Made by a program: the position numbers and the translations under genes. The notes under the pieces were generated by a model. It made no database searches. It saw only the letters and a list, made by a program, of their open reading frames with translations, and was not told where the DNA came from. Shown one piece after another: positions 5,505 through 20,500 of a stretch of 30,680 nucleotides of DNA. Location of the stretch: contig JAIRNU010000078.1 in assembly GCA_031257945.1 (NCBI GenBank), positions 1 to 30,680 on the forward strand, in the 5' to 3' direction. The stretch is from Holosporales bacterium. Its GTDB lineage: Bacteria > Pseudomonadota > Alphaproteobacteria > BNTO01. The first letter of the stretch is position 1, and every line of letters starts with the position of its first letter.

Positions 5505-8500
5505 CTAGTATCGCAGGGTAAATAACGCGCGATCTAAAAGAGAACCGAAGTTAGAAACGATTTTTGTTTGCTGTAAGAAAGTATCCTTTTCGGTTAGGGA
5601 CTTCCCGCGGTCATCCATAATTGGCAAACCATGTTTATCAAATTTTGTTCGGTAAAGGAGGTTTATCACGTTTTGTCCGTCCTCTGTTGTGGTCATTTTT
5701 CCTACTAAATCCAGGAGGTCTGCAGAAAAAATTTGTTTATCTATTGTTTGGATAAAATAAAACAAAAGAGTAAAGTTATTTAAAAGGTGTTTTATTATGC
5801 TGTGAAGTGTTCTAAAACTATCGATAACTTTCGCGTGAGTGCAAATTTCGCAGCCCTCCTCTATTTGCTGCAAGTCATCCAATTTTGAGGAGATGGTCGC
5901 GATGTTAACATCCGTTTCGAACATATATAATGGAAGTAATGGGATGCAGTTTCCTTCTGAGTCAACGGTGTCAAAATCTGGGAGCGCTGAAAGTTTGATA
6001 TCAAGGAGTTCGTGTGTTGGGTGGATGTTTGGTGCCCACTTCGCAACGCCCTTAATCAATGAAATAATCGATAAAGACAGGCCGTCTATAGCGCTAGACA
6101 ACGTCGTTGGGGGAGGGCTTTGTGCATCTGGATTAGCTGAATCATTAGGATTGCCTGGAATGAATCTTTCTAACGTAGCGGCAAGCATTTCATCAAACGG
6201 CGTGTTGGCGAGGCGTTCTGCAAGTTGATCGCTAACGCAAGAATGCCAATCCCCCGCTAATAATTCTTCTGTGAATTGCTTTAATCTCACAATACTTTGT
6301 AAAAATTTAATAATAAACACTTGGTATTGCTCTTTTGTGCAATCGTTGTCATTAGTAATATTGTCGGCAAGCAACCTTATCGTAGAGGAAAGGCTATTGA
6401 TGGCAGATATTAGTTTGAGATCGCACGGTGGACGGTGCAGTACGCTTACTATGGCGTCGAACTTTCTTTTCAAAAAGTGTACTTCTTCGGCTAATGCGGT
6501 AAAAGTCGCCCCACTATACATTACATTATCGTCTGCTATATTTAGCAGCGAATCGTATATCCCATTTATATTATTGGAAATGTGTATTGCTTGGGTATAT
6601 GTTTCTTCCGAAAAAGCAGGCCTTACAAAGGCGACTTCGTCTCTAAGCCAAATAAAAACCTCCGCTAAAACGGTAATTTGTTCCCTCATAGAGTTAAGAT
6701 TGGTTTTGTATAATGCTGCTGCGTTTTGGTATTGAGGCGTGTCGTTGCCATTCCAATAATCCTCAGGTATATGGTCGAACAAAAGTGCGAATTCTAGCGT
6801 TTCCTTGGCTAGCCCAAGGAAAGCCTCGTCTAACAGGCTGGCAGCAGGGGGGGCTTCTTGCGTGCTATCCAATAATTCAGCAATATTATTGGTGTATTGC
6901 CTCCATATAGTAAGTATATCGGTGAATGGTATGCTTACCAATTGCTCTTCAAATAATTGAGCTGGATCGTCGAGGGATGCCATTACTTCAACGGCTTTTG
7001 TGAATTTTCTTAAGTGCTCAAGGATTGCGCTAACACTGTTTGCTTTTTTGATTCCCTGACTTCGAGAGAAAATATTCAGGAGTTTTATGAAAGTATTGAC
7101 GATGGAATTATTCCCTGAATAGATACCCTGTATTAGCTCTTCCTCAAAATGGAAATCAAACAGGATCCGATTATAGCAAATACTTTTTTCCTTCATCATT
7201 TGCGCAAAATTTTGGATATTCAAGGAAGTATTGTTGAGTGCAGATATAATAGATGATATTGCGGTTAATGTATCGCTGTGGGATCCATTTATTTCGATAC
7301 TTGATACTTTTGCGACAAAATTAAGCAATACTGTGTTTATATTCGCGTGGCTTGAGCATATTGAAGATAAGATTTGTTCATACGAAATTGCCTCCTTGAT
7401 GTCTTCTTCTTGGGGCAGGGCAGGGGGGATGCCGAATTCCGCAAAGAAATTAGCAGCAGATAAATAGATATTGTTTTGAAGGACTTCGTTTATGCTGTCT
7501 ATATATGATATTAGCTCGCTGCTCTGGCAGAATACTTCGAAAGAGGCGGCTGGCAAGGAGTTATACTTGGAAAAAAGAGGAACGAAGAGGCTATTTAATA
7601 ACTCGATACTGTTGCTTATTTCAAGAATATTGGAGGTATGCGTCCCGTAGATTATATCGGCTGGCTGTATACTTATGTTATTTACGTTTTCTACAATCGA
7701 ACTAAGCGCGTTGAATATCCATGCTGTTTTTTGAAGTTTCGTGTACAGCCCGTGGCAACAAAATTCCTTCAGTGCGTCGTTTTTGACGGCTATACACGAG
7801 CGAATCAGCCTCAGAATAGCATTTGCGATATTTTGCATCGATGCATTAAAATCCTTTTTTACGCAATTAGCGCATAGTAATTCTTTATCGGCTGGAAGTA
7901 TAAACGTAATTAGTGTGTTGTAGATGTTCTGGCACGACAGTATTAATGCATTTAACGCAATAGACGTTTGTTCAAAATTTTGTAAAGAGCACGCTATTGT
8001 TGGCGCCGCTGTTTCAAATGAGAGCGATAAATCGTCAATAATATAGGAAATTTTGTTTAAAAACCACGGGAATTCCTGGCAAGAAAAATCAAAAGGTTCT
8101 TGCTGTTGCAGGCTAGGCTTTGGGATGCTAGTATTTATTAGCAATTCTTCACAATCATCTTTAAATACTTGTAGTGTTTGTGCCAGCGTAATAATTTGCT
8201 CATTTATATACTTGATTCGGCAGTATTCTTCGGTTTGGGGAACATGGTTTCTCGCGTCTTCCAATGTTATTAAATCTGTTGTTATTTTATTTATATTTTT
8301 AGTTATAATGTCCGCGATATTAATAATTAAACCAGAATTATTTTGTGCTTCATGGTTTAATATTTCACCAATAAACATTTGTGCGGCGGCTAATTGCTCT
8401 TGGGCTTGAAAGAGGTGAGTAAAAGATGACAAACAGCAATCTTCCCCGATACGCGTACTTATTTCTAAAAATTCGTCTGCTAGTTTTTGGTACATATCTT

Positions 8501-11500
8501 TTAATTGCCATAAAACCACTCTAATCCCCCTGTTTTCAGCGCATAGGCAATCGTCTCGACAGCACGGTAGGCACGTATCGCATTCCCGGCATACCGCAAA
8601 TTTTTCGCAAAAGAAGCCCTCTTTCCACTTATCATACGCGCCAAGGATACTTTCAGATACATCAGCAAAAGTTTCTGATAGGCCCTTTATTTTTGCAAGG
8701 AAGTCCGATGGCGCGGTAAGCCTTTTTTCATATGTGTTTTGCATCAACCCGTGCAGTGCCGCGTAGAGGTCTTGATGTGATGACAACGTATTAGCGAAGG
8801 TTTGCACAGCTGTTGCGTACGTCATTTCGTCTGTGGCTAATGGTTTGTATACATTGAAAATAGCGGAATTTGGGAAGTATATAGTCAAAATGTCAGCTAT
8901 TTCGCTGGCTTTTACTATGATTTTCGAAATGCATTCGGCAGCTTGCTCCATATGGCATTCACCATTTATTTCGATATCCTCTATTTGCTTAATAACTGTC
9001 ACGATTCCGGGGGTAATCCCGTCCTTTTGTGTAAACAACGATATAAAGGAGTCAATTGGCAACGAGCATATATTGCTCCAATTAACTGTTACGTATTCAG
9101 AAATTCCATTTATTACTTCGGCTATATACGATGTGTAGTAATTATAATGATGCAATTGCTTTACTGTATCTAAATAGCAGTATCTGGCAAGAATTTCTTG
9201 CAAAGATTCTACACCTATTTGCGCGTTATCAATTAATTCATTCCAATTTTCTGGAATGGCGCCGGTTATACTGTCTTGCTCTGCCTCACAGTAAAAGCAA
9301 AATAACTCCATTTTCGTGGCAAGAATATCGGCTATTAATGTCTTTAACACTGGGAAAATAGGTTTTATTTGTGTCAAAAAGTTGAATAATTGGCGAACGG
9401 CAGGGAAGTGAAATTTCTTATGTTCCAATGCGGCGCATTGCCCGCAAATTGCGTCGTTAAATGCGGCGAGTTGCTTGAAACCTTCGCTTATTGCGCAAAA
9501 CAGCGTGGGGCAGCGGTATGTTGCAGGGTGAATAACGGAAGACTCCGCTGGGGGGTGAAACGCGGTTATTAGCTTATCGACAATGGTCTTTATTTTTAAT
9601 ACGTGTTCTATTTGCTCCACAGCTATGCAGTAACCATCGGATGTATCATCCCCATTGTTCTCTATATTTTCTTCTTGTTCTTGGGGGAATAATTCGTCGA
9701 TAAGCATCGATACCGCGGATACTGTTTCAAGCAGTAGCGCGCCAACAGTGGTTTCCCCTGAGGCAATGTCAATAATCTCATCGTAGCCTTTTATTTGTTC
9801 GGTCAAAATACTTGCCGAGTCCAATAATGTGAAAAGCGTGTATACAAATGTAGAGCAGCATGTCTTTTTTAATATAGTACTTTCTTGGATAAATAAATCT
9901 GGGATGCGTGTGATAGCCGTAAAGGCATCAGCTAAAAGGAACTCAATGCTATTTTTATTTTCGCGCATGCACTCTGTAGGGCTGTAATTAGCCTGCAGGG
10001 AATTTAATAGGTCAGTAAAAAGCGCAGCTAATGTTCCGAAGTACTCCGCGGATTCCGGGTGAAAGTCTTTGACTACGTAATTATCTGAAATATTAACGCT
10101 TTCTTGTATTAAATCTGCTAGTGTGTGCAAATCCGCATTAATCCTGCTGATTAATACTTCATTTGTAACTGTGGTGGTGGGGCCGGCGAAATCATCCGGT
10201 AAATATGTTGGAAGATCTTGGGCAAAAGCCCTCAGCGCCGCGTTTGTTTTTAAATAAATATTGTGCAGATTATCGTCGATATCAGTCAATCCGATGTATT
10301 CAGCGAAATTTATTACGCGGTGCGGGCACACATATTCTTCATTTAAAGAATTTATATTGCTTAATTTTGTGATAGATTGAGGAAAATTTGTTTCCAAAAT
10401 ACTAGTTATTTCTCGCATAGTATTTATAAACGTCGAATGTTCCTCTTCTTCCAAATTTTTGACGAATTGGTTTTTAGTAAATGCAATGGTTTTATTGATT
10501 GCCCTTATGCTGTTATCAATATCAAATAACTTATCGACTTTATGCGGGACGGCTGCGGTTTTTTGCAAAACATCTATAAATTCCGTGTGCGAGTTCAGGA
10601 GGCCCTCCATGGCATCTTTAAGCGGTATTGGATCAGGGACCATATCGTTTTCGCGGATATTATTGAGTATCTCGCGGAATAGTTGCGCCGCTTCTTCCCA
10701 TTTATAGTGAACAACTGTATGGTTAAATAAATCTGTAGTTTGGGCGATGTAAAAAGAATTATTGAGTGATTTTATTATTTCGATTAGCGAGGCATAATCT
10801 CTTTCAATTAGCTGGCCATTGTATGTTTGTGCAGGATAGCCAGCTTTTGGCGGCAAATATACCCCTAATGCCATAAGTTTATCCGTCAATTGTTCCACGC
10901 TATTACTTAAGATTTTATTAACAGAAGCAATAATTTGTGTTTTTTCTGGAAGTGAGGCCGCCGGCTCTGCGGGAACATCGCGGAGGATTTGCTTATACAT
11001 AAGTATTACATTATCGATAAAATTCGCGAACAATTGCACTGTTGTTTTTCTTGCGTCACTTGCGTCTATTCTTAAAAACAAATCCATCTGTTGCGCGAGC
11101 GTTTCAACTAATGCTACAAACTCGTGAAACTCTTTAGCGTATTTTTTGTAAAGCCTATCCTCCATTTGTTGAATAATTTTAAATAATTCTTCTTGAGTTT
11201 TACTTAAAGACGAAATAATCTCGTCGTAATAATATGTATTAGAATTGCAATTTTGGCACACTTTATTGGCAAAAACAGAACAAAAGCGCGCGACTGTATT
11301 CTGAAATTCTTCCACTCCGTAAAGCAACGTTACCAGGCTGTTTTGCAAATTTTGCTGGCTTTCGTAGATGTTTGACGCTTCGGCGTATTGCGTAAAAGCA
11401 TTCAGCTTACCAACAATATCGGCAGCTTTGGCATCAATTAAATCTAAGATTGCAGATACCTTTTGGCAAAAGAGCTCTTCAGAAACGATATGCGCAGTTC

Positions 11501-14500
11501 CGGGCTGCTTTTCCCCGATCAATAATAAGGCGTTACATAAGGCCTGCGTCGCACGGTATAAAAATCTGCATGTTTTTTTCATGTGCGGGGCGATGGCCGG
11601 CGCATTGCAGTGTGCATCTTCTTGTAATTGAATTTTGCCCAACTTATGGGAGGCAATATTTAAACTACATACGGCTTTATTTATATAATTAATCGCCTCA
11701 TCAATTTCTCCTTCTTCAAATATATGTTGATCTATATTTAAATACGGGATAGCGCCATCGAACCCAAACCCAAATTGCTCCAATAAGGAGAGGATGGAGT
11801 ACAGGTACTCATTGCGCGCTACACAACACGTTGGATGTCGCAAAAGGTCACAAATGGCGCTGATACCTGTGACCATGCTTTGGAACACTTGGTCAAGAGC
11901 GACGAAATGCTCTGCCGAGCAAAACCAATTCCAGTCTCCCTGAGCGTACGTACTCTGCATTCCTGAAAATGTTGCAATTATGGCGGATAATACGTCAAGT
12001 ATTTCCTGATCAAAGCACCGCTCATTTCTTTTGGTTCCATTCTCAGATTGAATAACGCCTTTCCACACGGTGATAGCACCGTCCACACTGCATAACGCAT
12101 TTTGCAAGGCGAAAAGGCTGTTTTCAAAGAATTGTACATCGCCGCGGTGTTTTTCTACTGGCTCGATAATAATCGGTTCTTTGTCGTTATCTTGTGTGTA
12201 TTGTTGTACTAAGTCGGTTATATTTTGTACAACAAGTCCTACTTTCAGAAGTTCAAGAAAAAGATTGCGGCGGTCATACTGAATATTTTTTATACTTTCT
12301 ATATGTGTTAATAATGTACTTAACTCGCTTTCGATTAAACTAAGACAAGCTTTTGTATTATTAATATTATTATTTCTAAACAAAAGTAATTTAATATCCG
12401 AAAAAATTGGGAACAAACTGATAATTTTTTTGACAGCATATGTAAGGTTCGAGTAAATCGTATTTTCATATTCAATAATTGCTGAGTTGGAACTTTGTAC
12501 CCCGTCCGCAACATTTGCCAGCAAATCCAGAGTATCTGCTTTAAAGGTCTCCGTCGGTCTTCCACGAATCGCACAAACTTCCCCATTTATCAGGAGGAAT
12601 TTTATGTACTCCATGGCGTCTATTTGTTCAGCCAAAACAGTATTAACCCCTTGCCACGAGGACTGTATGTTTTCATAAAAATCGACGTCTAAGTTGGCAA
12701 GGTTTTTTGCGAGGGCACCGGGTTGCACTTGGTACTCGTTTGGCGGGTCTTTATTTATTGTAAAAGTATTCTTTATGTCGTTCATTTCATCCATAATACG
12801 AAGTGAATCGGAAACAATTGCCTGTAGTATATCTAAAATATAATTATCTTTGTCTATTTCGGTAAAACAAATTTGGTAATTCCCAGATTCCATTCTTGGA
12901 ATTATTTTGTTGGAATTTTCACATATTTGTTGAAAGATTTCCTTTATATTATCGATATATCCCGAAATATTTTCTGAACATTCTGTATCCAAAGAATATT
13001 GTTGAGCCGCCAATATTATTTCTTCCATAACACTATTAATTCCCTCGTAGTTGCTGGAGATAGCGGTTATTTGATCAAGGTACTTTTGGCAGGCGTCGTT
13101 ATGCCCGTACGCTAGCCCTATTTTTTGCCAGGAATCAATAATGGCCTCAGACGGGAATAACGTTTCAGCAATTTCTTTTTCTAATGGCGTTACGTTGTAT
13201 GTGAAGCGTATCTTGGCCCAGCGGGACAGATGAAACGCCTTATAAAATATCTTTGAAACGATATCACTGGATACACCTGTTTCAATGGCATCTTGCAAAA
13301 TAGTATTAAACAAAGCGTCATCTTTTGTTTTATTGTGTTGCAGCGCTTCTACATCTTCTTTTATTTGCTGTTCTGAGAAGACGACTTGAGGTAATTGCTC
13401 AAACTCAACCTGTTTTTCAAGGTTCATATAGTGCAGGAAAGCTTTTTGGCTTTCGTCTATTTGTCGCAAAAATTGTACAAGTGCGGGGAAGCCACACTCC
13501 TGCGGTCCCTCACCGATTTGTTCAAAAAAATTGTTCCAAGTGTCAAACAGAGAAGTTATTACTGGCATTAATTCTGGCGCGTGAAGTATTTCCGTAATTT
13601 TGAAAAGTCCAATTAATTTTTGGATATTTAGGTTGTTTTGCAAAATATTATGCACCGCCTCAGACAACATCGAATATTCCAACGCCTTTATCGTGTCTTT
13701 TATCGTGCAAAAACTTGCTTCTAATGAATTAGTCCATTGCAGCATATCATTTACAGACGCGAATATTTGCACCGGGTTGCAACTTTCGCAAGTAATGTGC
13801 TTGCTCTTCAACAAAGCAAATGCCGTGGCCACAGTGTTAACCGCAGTTTGCAAATTATGTACTCGATCTTCGAATGCTTTCTTATATGGAATGGGAACAC
13901 CGATTGGCGGCGATACGTAGTAGGCTAACGTTTCGCAAATGTCGCGTATTTTGTGCAGAGTTTGTTCGATTTTGTACAAAAAAACTTCTTTTTTGGCGCA
14001 ATTATCGATATTTTCTACCGCTTTTAGGTTTAGCGATTGCGTTGCGGGGATCCCGTACACACCCTCTATACATAATAGGTTTTCATTTATAACTGTGGTG
14101 CTGTTTTTCACACTACTAAGCAATGCCGAATACGCCGCGTCTAAGCAATCGAAATCATCTACTTTGCCAGATAGCGCAGTGCTTATGTTAAGCAGCTCTG
14201 CCGTTATACAATCCAAGGCAAACAGGATGTCGGCGTCTTGCTGCGCAGCAAGTGTTTGCTGCGCCTTTGGAATAATTTTGGCAAAAGAGTGCGCACAAAA
14301 GTAGAGTTGAGTACGGATTTGATCAATAATCGTGGCGGTCTCCGTACAGCAAGTCGGATGCTTTAATTGTGTAGAAAAGTTATGTATTGCTTCTTGTATG
14401 TTTGCCGTATTATATAGTAAATTACTTATATTTTCTGATATTATTTGATTTATATTTATAAAATCGTAGTCGATTTTGTATGGAGCCAATAGCCATTCGT

Positions 14501-17500
14501 CGGACAGCATAGTAAATCTCTTCGCTATTTCCATCAAAGCATTGCGTATTCTAATGTCTGTAGATTCAGTGTGAATGTCCTCAAATATCGGGACTGTAGT
14601 ATTTGCAATAGCGTGTTCGCCGAAGGCATTCTGAGCCCAATCGGTAATCTCCTCTAAAATTTTTATGTGTTGTTTGCGAAGGGCCTCCGTTGCCTTTCCA
14701 TGCTTTTCAATGGCGATACTTTCGTGCAATATATCCGTATTGGTTTTAAGTTTTAATGAAGTTTTCGCAAAGTTTGTGAAGAAAGTTTTAGCTTGTGAAA
14801 GAGTGCTGTGTTGTATTAACTCAGTATAAATTGATAGTTGTTCTATTATTGCTGCAATTTCGTTGTGGAAATGCCCTTCGTAAGAGGGCTCTTTATGTTT
14901 TATAATGTTGAACACGCGGCTAATATTTAATTTTATGTCATTAATACCTCTCGCCAAAGAATAAAGTATAAGCGAACATTCATGAACATTTGGTATTTTG
15001 ACAAGGCTGGTGGCCAAAGCCACATCGCAAATTTGATTTTGCAAAAAATCGAGCGTCCCAATTAATGTCGATAATAAATCCACTATTTCTTCGTGGAAGC
15101 GAAGTATATCATGTCCGGCCAAAGTGTTCGCGAGCTCATTTATTGCATCTGCGATGTAAAGAGTATACTTATATATACGCGTTAGTGAGACGGCAACCTC
15201 AGGCGCTCTCGCGAGCGGATATACAGGAGGCGGATCGCTTTTTGTTATTGCGAGGACGTGGTCGGCGCACAGAGACATTGCGGTCACTATTCCCTGAAGT
15301 GCATTTGATAGGCCCGTAAGCGGCGGGTTATTCTTGTATTCTGACATAGTGTGCAGCTCTTGCTGCGTGGTTTCCAGGTCTGGGCCGCTACCAACCAAAT
15401 CTGCGAGTTCGTTTCTCACGGTATCAGCTGGCTCGCCAAAATCCAGATCCTCCACGAAAAACGGGCTCAGCGTTTTTGCGGCGGTTTCGACTTTTTTCGC
15501 GGCCTCTTCCAACAAAGTTACGCTATCTAAGATAATGCTTATGTCGTTTACCTGTGATAGCGCGATAAAGATATCCTCGAAATCGTCGGAAATTTTATTA
15601 ATTTCGTCTTTTATTTTTGCGGATTTCTCCTCAAAGGCCGCTTGATTATGCAGCAAAGATTGCGGTGCTGTTGCTGTGGCAAAGAGCGCGGCCAGGCCCT
15701 TCAGCCTCAAAGCAATAGCTTGAATTTGGCTTAGATTTTCAGGCGTTATAACGTGCTTATGGCTTATAATAGCCTCGTTTATTATGGCAGCATCAACGTG
15801 GTGTGCGGCTAGGGCTTCGATTATGCGGTCCCAGTAATGCGCGGCAATACTAGGCGTATACGGGAGAATTTCGACAAAGCTACCGGATACGAAGTTAAAC
15901 ATTTCGAAGATTTCTGCTACTTTTTGCAAATTAATGCTCTTTTGGGCGCTATGAGCTGGGTGATTTAGCGCAGAAAATAACGGGGCGCTCATTGTGTCCA
16001 AAAAAGCCGCAAACTCCAATAAGGCGTCATTCATGTCCGTATCCGATTGAAAAGCCAAGGCCGTCAGCTGCGAAATAAATTCCGAGCAAGACAACACGCC
16101 GCTGCAAATTCGGCCTAACGCCGCGCCATCCTTTTTATCGCAGCAAAATATTGCTAGAGAGTCCTTCAGGAAAATAAACGTGACTTTGACATTGCTAACA
16201 GCGTCAATAGCTTTTTCGAAAAAGTCATTAAAGTCGTCGGCGTTAGCGTCTGCCCGATCAATACATTGTTGGCAAAATGTTCCAAAAGGTGATGCTTTAT
16301 CAATAAGATTGTCTAAAAATGCAACTACAGAATCCAAAGTACTTATAATGTTATCGATAGCGCTAAAACTTGAAGAATTAAATGGCGTTGTTAAGCCGTA
16401 ACTTTGCACAAAATGCACTGTGTTCTTTATTTCTAAATAAATTGCATTAATGGCATTTACTATATTATTGTTCACCTCTTTAACTAAAAGGCAAAATACA
16501 TCAGCTTGGGTAAGTTCTTCTACTTGATGTACCTGTGGAACTTCTTCATCAGATATAGTCGCATTGGTTCCGTTAAGTACGGCGACAATGCTGCGCAATG
16601 CAGTGTTAATATAATCGGATTTGCATTTGCCCGTTGGACTAATCGGTTCATCGTAAATTGTTTGAATATAATCGAAGTATTGTTCTAAAGATTCTTTATC
16701 AAAAGCAGCAGCAATATTGTTTAATATAGTATTAACATCTAGCGTATTGTGTAGGGGATTTGTGATAATATAATTTATATTATTAGCAGTATTTGTGAGC
16801 GCAATTGCAATGTCCTGAAGAGTTAGTACTAAGGAGGCACAACAAAGTGATGCATCATAACAATCGTGTATTTCCATTACTTGCTGATAAAGTAAAAATA
16901 ACGCTTGATGAAGGGATGTGTAGTTTTCAATCCAATCCTCGTAAGTAACGATACCATTATTGTGTGCATCGATTATTGTGTATATATTTTCTAAAAATGG
17001 GGTAAGTGCCTGTGATTCGATGTTTTCGATTTGCTCGGCGATAGCTTTGAGGCTAGACGTGATTTCCCCATTTCTAACAACTTTTGCTGCATTATTTTTT
17101 AATTCCGTCACAACAGAGCTCAGGGCGCTGGCATATTCCTCAAAAATAAGGGGAAGCAGCGCGATATCCTGGCAAAGTACGGCCTCACTAAAAAGCGGTG
17201 GATCAGCAATCAATGCCGTGTTATCTTCCTCCCATTCCCCATAAAACGAATCCGTTACGACATCTTTTAGTTCTGGTTCGAACGTAACTGCGGCGTCGAA
17301 GATTTGCGCATATGCTAAAAGTGCGGCGTGGTAATCCTCGGAATCGTCTCCTATTTCTATACTTTTAAAATCGGCAATAAATGTTGCAATTTTATCTGAT
17401 ATATACTTTACGGCGTTATTTACTTTCTTGTTGTTGAAATCATCGATATTTGCTGAAGAATTTTGTATTGCTGTTGTTATTTGATCGCATGATGATATTT

Positions 17501-20500
17501 GCTTTTTTAGTGTATTCAGGAACGTCCTAAAAGAAAAAGATATTCCCTGCCAGTAGCGTACTTCAAGATCAGCCATTATTGGCTCGATTACTTCAACGAT
17601 ATTGTCCATTTCGTTGCCAATATCTCGCAGGATATATTTATCAAGAGAATCAGTTCTTGCGCAGAATTGTATTTGACTATTAGAAAGGTCGTGTAGCGCA
17701 GCTTTCACCGCTAACAATGCATCCCTTAATGACGCGAACGAATCTAATACTTCTTTAGAGTATGTTTGGTCAATATCCATGTTTTGTCGAATGTGTTGTT
17801 CGAGTATCGCAAAGTAACCATCCGAAGGATTACTTAATTCCCGCATATTTTGTAAAATTTTCGTAAGATAAACCGCAATTTTTTCATGCTGGACCGCGTG
17901 CAGGGCATAGCTACTATAATCTGACGGCAAAGACCAAGCCGTTGCCTCGATAATATCGCTGCAAGATGCGATGGCATTATAACAATCAGGGAGACTGTCG
18001 TTTATATCCGAAAGCATTGGGGCAATGCTTTCCGCTCTATCCCGGAAAAGGCCGGCGGGAGCATGCTGAAAAGCGGAATCTATAGATGAGATATAGCTAC
18101 CGATATTAGTTATTTCCTCCGAAATTTTGGTTATTTGCTCGGCGATTAATTGCTTTTGTGGCGATGGCGTCGCACCAATATCATCATCGGTTTCTGGTAA
18201 CGATGCCACGCACACGTTAATTTTTAATAAAATATTTCGTACAGCGGTGGCAACGGTTTCTCCGCATGGCGGGTTGTTGTTGTTTGCAATAACTTGCCCT
18301 GCCAAAGAAACAATATCTTTTAATATTTTCTCAATATTTATATATACACCGTTGAATATATCAGTCTCTTGTATGGCATTAATAATATATTGTACAAATA
18401 TCCCACTAGTAATTATTAAATCAGAAACTATAGGATGTGGCGCTAATTCTGTTTGCGCAAACCAATGGCACAGTTTAGAAAAATTTGAAAGTATGTCCTC
18501 GCTCACCTCTATAATTTTGGCCAAATTGATTTCGTATTGCTCTTGCGTAATTTGCGCTAAAAAGCTTCTGTTTGTTACTTTTTCTACGTCAAAAAGGGGT
18601 TCTTTCGTCCAAATTGCGGCTTTTATTAACGTCGTAATTTTTTGTATAGAGGAAATAACATTGCCGTTAACTTTTTGCGCAACGATTTTTTTGATGCTGT
18701 CAGCGAGGCTATAAACAAATTTATCAATTTGTGGAGTATTCGTTGGGTCAATAATATCGTTGTCTAATAAAAATTGCAGTACTTGGGCGAGTTCTTCTAA
18801 TGGTCCAAGTAATTTATACTGTGCCTCTACTTTCTTTTTAATTTTAAATTCTACATAAGTTTCAGCTAACAAACCCAGTGCATCAGGCTTTATCGCTTGT
18901 AATAAATCCTGTTGGTGTGCGTGCAATGGTTTCTCGCAAAAAACGCACTGGGAAAGGTGCTCCAAACCGTCGCTGTTTTGCAAAAAATCTTGCAACTTTG
19001 TTTTCATTATATGTATGCGTGTGTGGGCCTCGCTTAACTGCTGATGTATTTCTTCCGAATAAATTAGGTATTCGCCTTTCCAATAAATCGCAAGGTCATT
19101 AATCGATTCAAAAATTGCATTGAGTTTTGCAGTTATACTTGTTAATGCAAATGTTACTCTTTCGCTAGCGGGGATTTTATCGTAGTCCTTTTTGAACGGC
19201 TCTATATCAATGTTGTAACACAGCAATATAGTTCTGATCGCATTGCAAAGGTCCTCTGTTTCACTTTCTATTTGGTCAATACTTTGTTCAACAGTAGGCA
19301 GGGACAGTGCATCTGGTATGGTTTTTAAAATACTGTTTATACTAGATATATACTCGTTAATAGGTAGCGCTGGAATAGCTCCGTTCTTTTGTAGATTTAC
19401 TATTTGCTTAAAATATATTGCTAAATTAGTAATATTTTCCTCTATATTAATTATTTTTGCAGTATATATACGGCACGCCTCATTATCCAAAAGCTTTTGC
19501 ACAAAAAGGCCGATGTTCTGCCGTATTTGCCCGCAAATTTCGCGAATTCCCCCCAGAATGGCAGCTTCTTCAGCTTTGCGGAATGCGTTGCACTCAGGGC
19601 ACTTCGCATAAAGTATAGTTGAGTCTTTCATTATATCATTAATGAAAGAGGAAATGTGCTGTAGAGAGTCTACTGCATTTATACTGTAAAGATTTGTATT
19701 TATATTAGCGAAAATTGTGGCGATATGCTGTTCAAGTAAAACACAAATACTTTCAAGAATTTCTTTAATTAAATATAAATCCCCCATTCGTTGAGTACAG
19801 GAAAATTTGAATGGAGGGATAGTATTAGCCGCTTCAGCCGTCTCAGCAACCTCAGCTGTTCTAATTAAACGGTCCAAAAATTCGCTTATTCCAGGAAGAT
19901 CTAACGGGGCGTGGCCTTGGGGTTGTAGTAATAGCTGGTTCTCTAACAGCGCCATTACCGTTTCATCCGCCGCGGCCCGCAGTATATCTTCAAAGCGCAA
20001 TAATTTTTCCAATATATTGTGTGTATATAGCGCAGTATTCGCGCAGCATTTATCGCTAATACTTTCGGCGATTTGCTTTATGGCAAAGGAAAGTTCTTTG
20101 GTAATATCGTGCAACTCCTGCAAAGCAAGTGTTTCTTGTATCGAAATGCTTTGGTTTGTACATTTCTGGCATGAGTACTTGGATGTAATGTCCTCTAAAA
20201 AGGGCAGGCTATTATCCGCGCCTAAGAAACTATTCGCGATATTTACAATTAAGTTTTTGTATTCCGTGTTTACCGCGGCGTCGAAATCTTTTTCTAGAAT
20301 ATCTGCAATATCGTACAGTTGTGCCGTTATCCCCTTTAATAATACGGTATACTTTCGCAAGTATACGTCTTTGTAATCCTCAAGCGGCACACTGAAATAA
20401 TCGAAATCGAAATATGGTGCCGCGAAGTCTATATCGTCGTATTTTTGGGCGATAGCGTAGATCGCAGCACCAACGGCGGCAATTTTCTCTTCCGTTGGTC

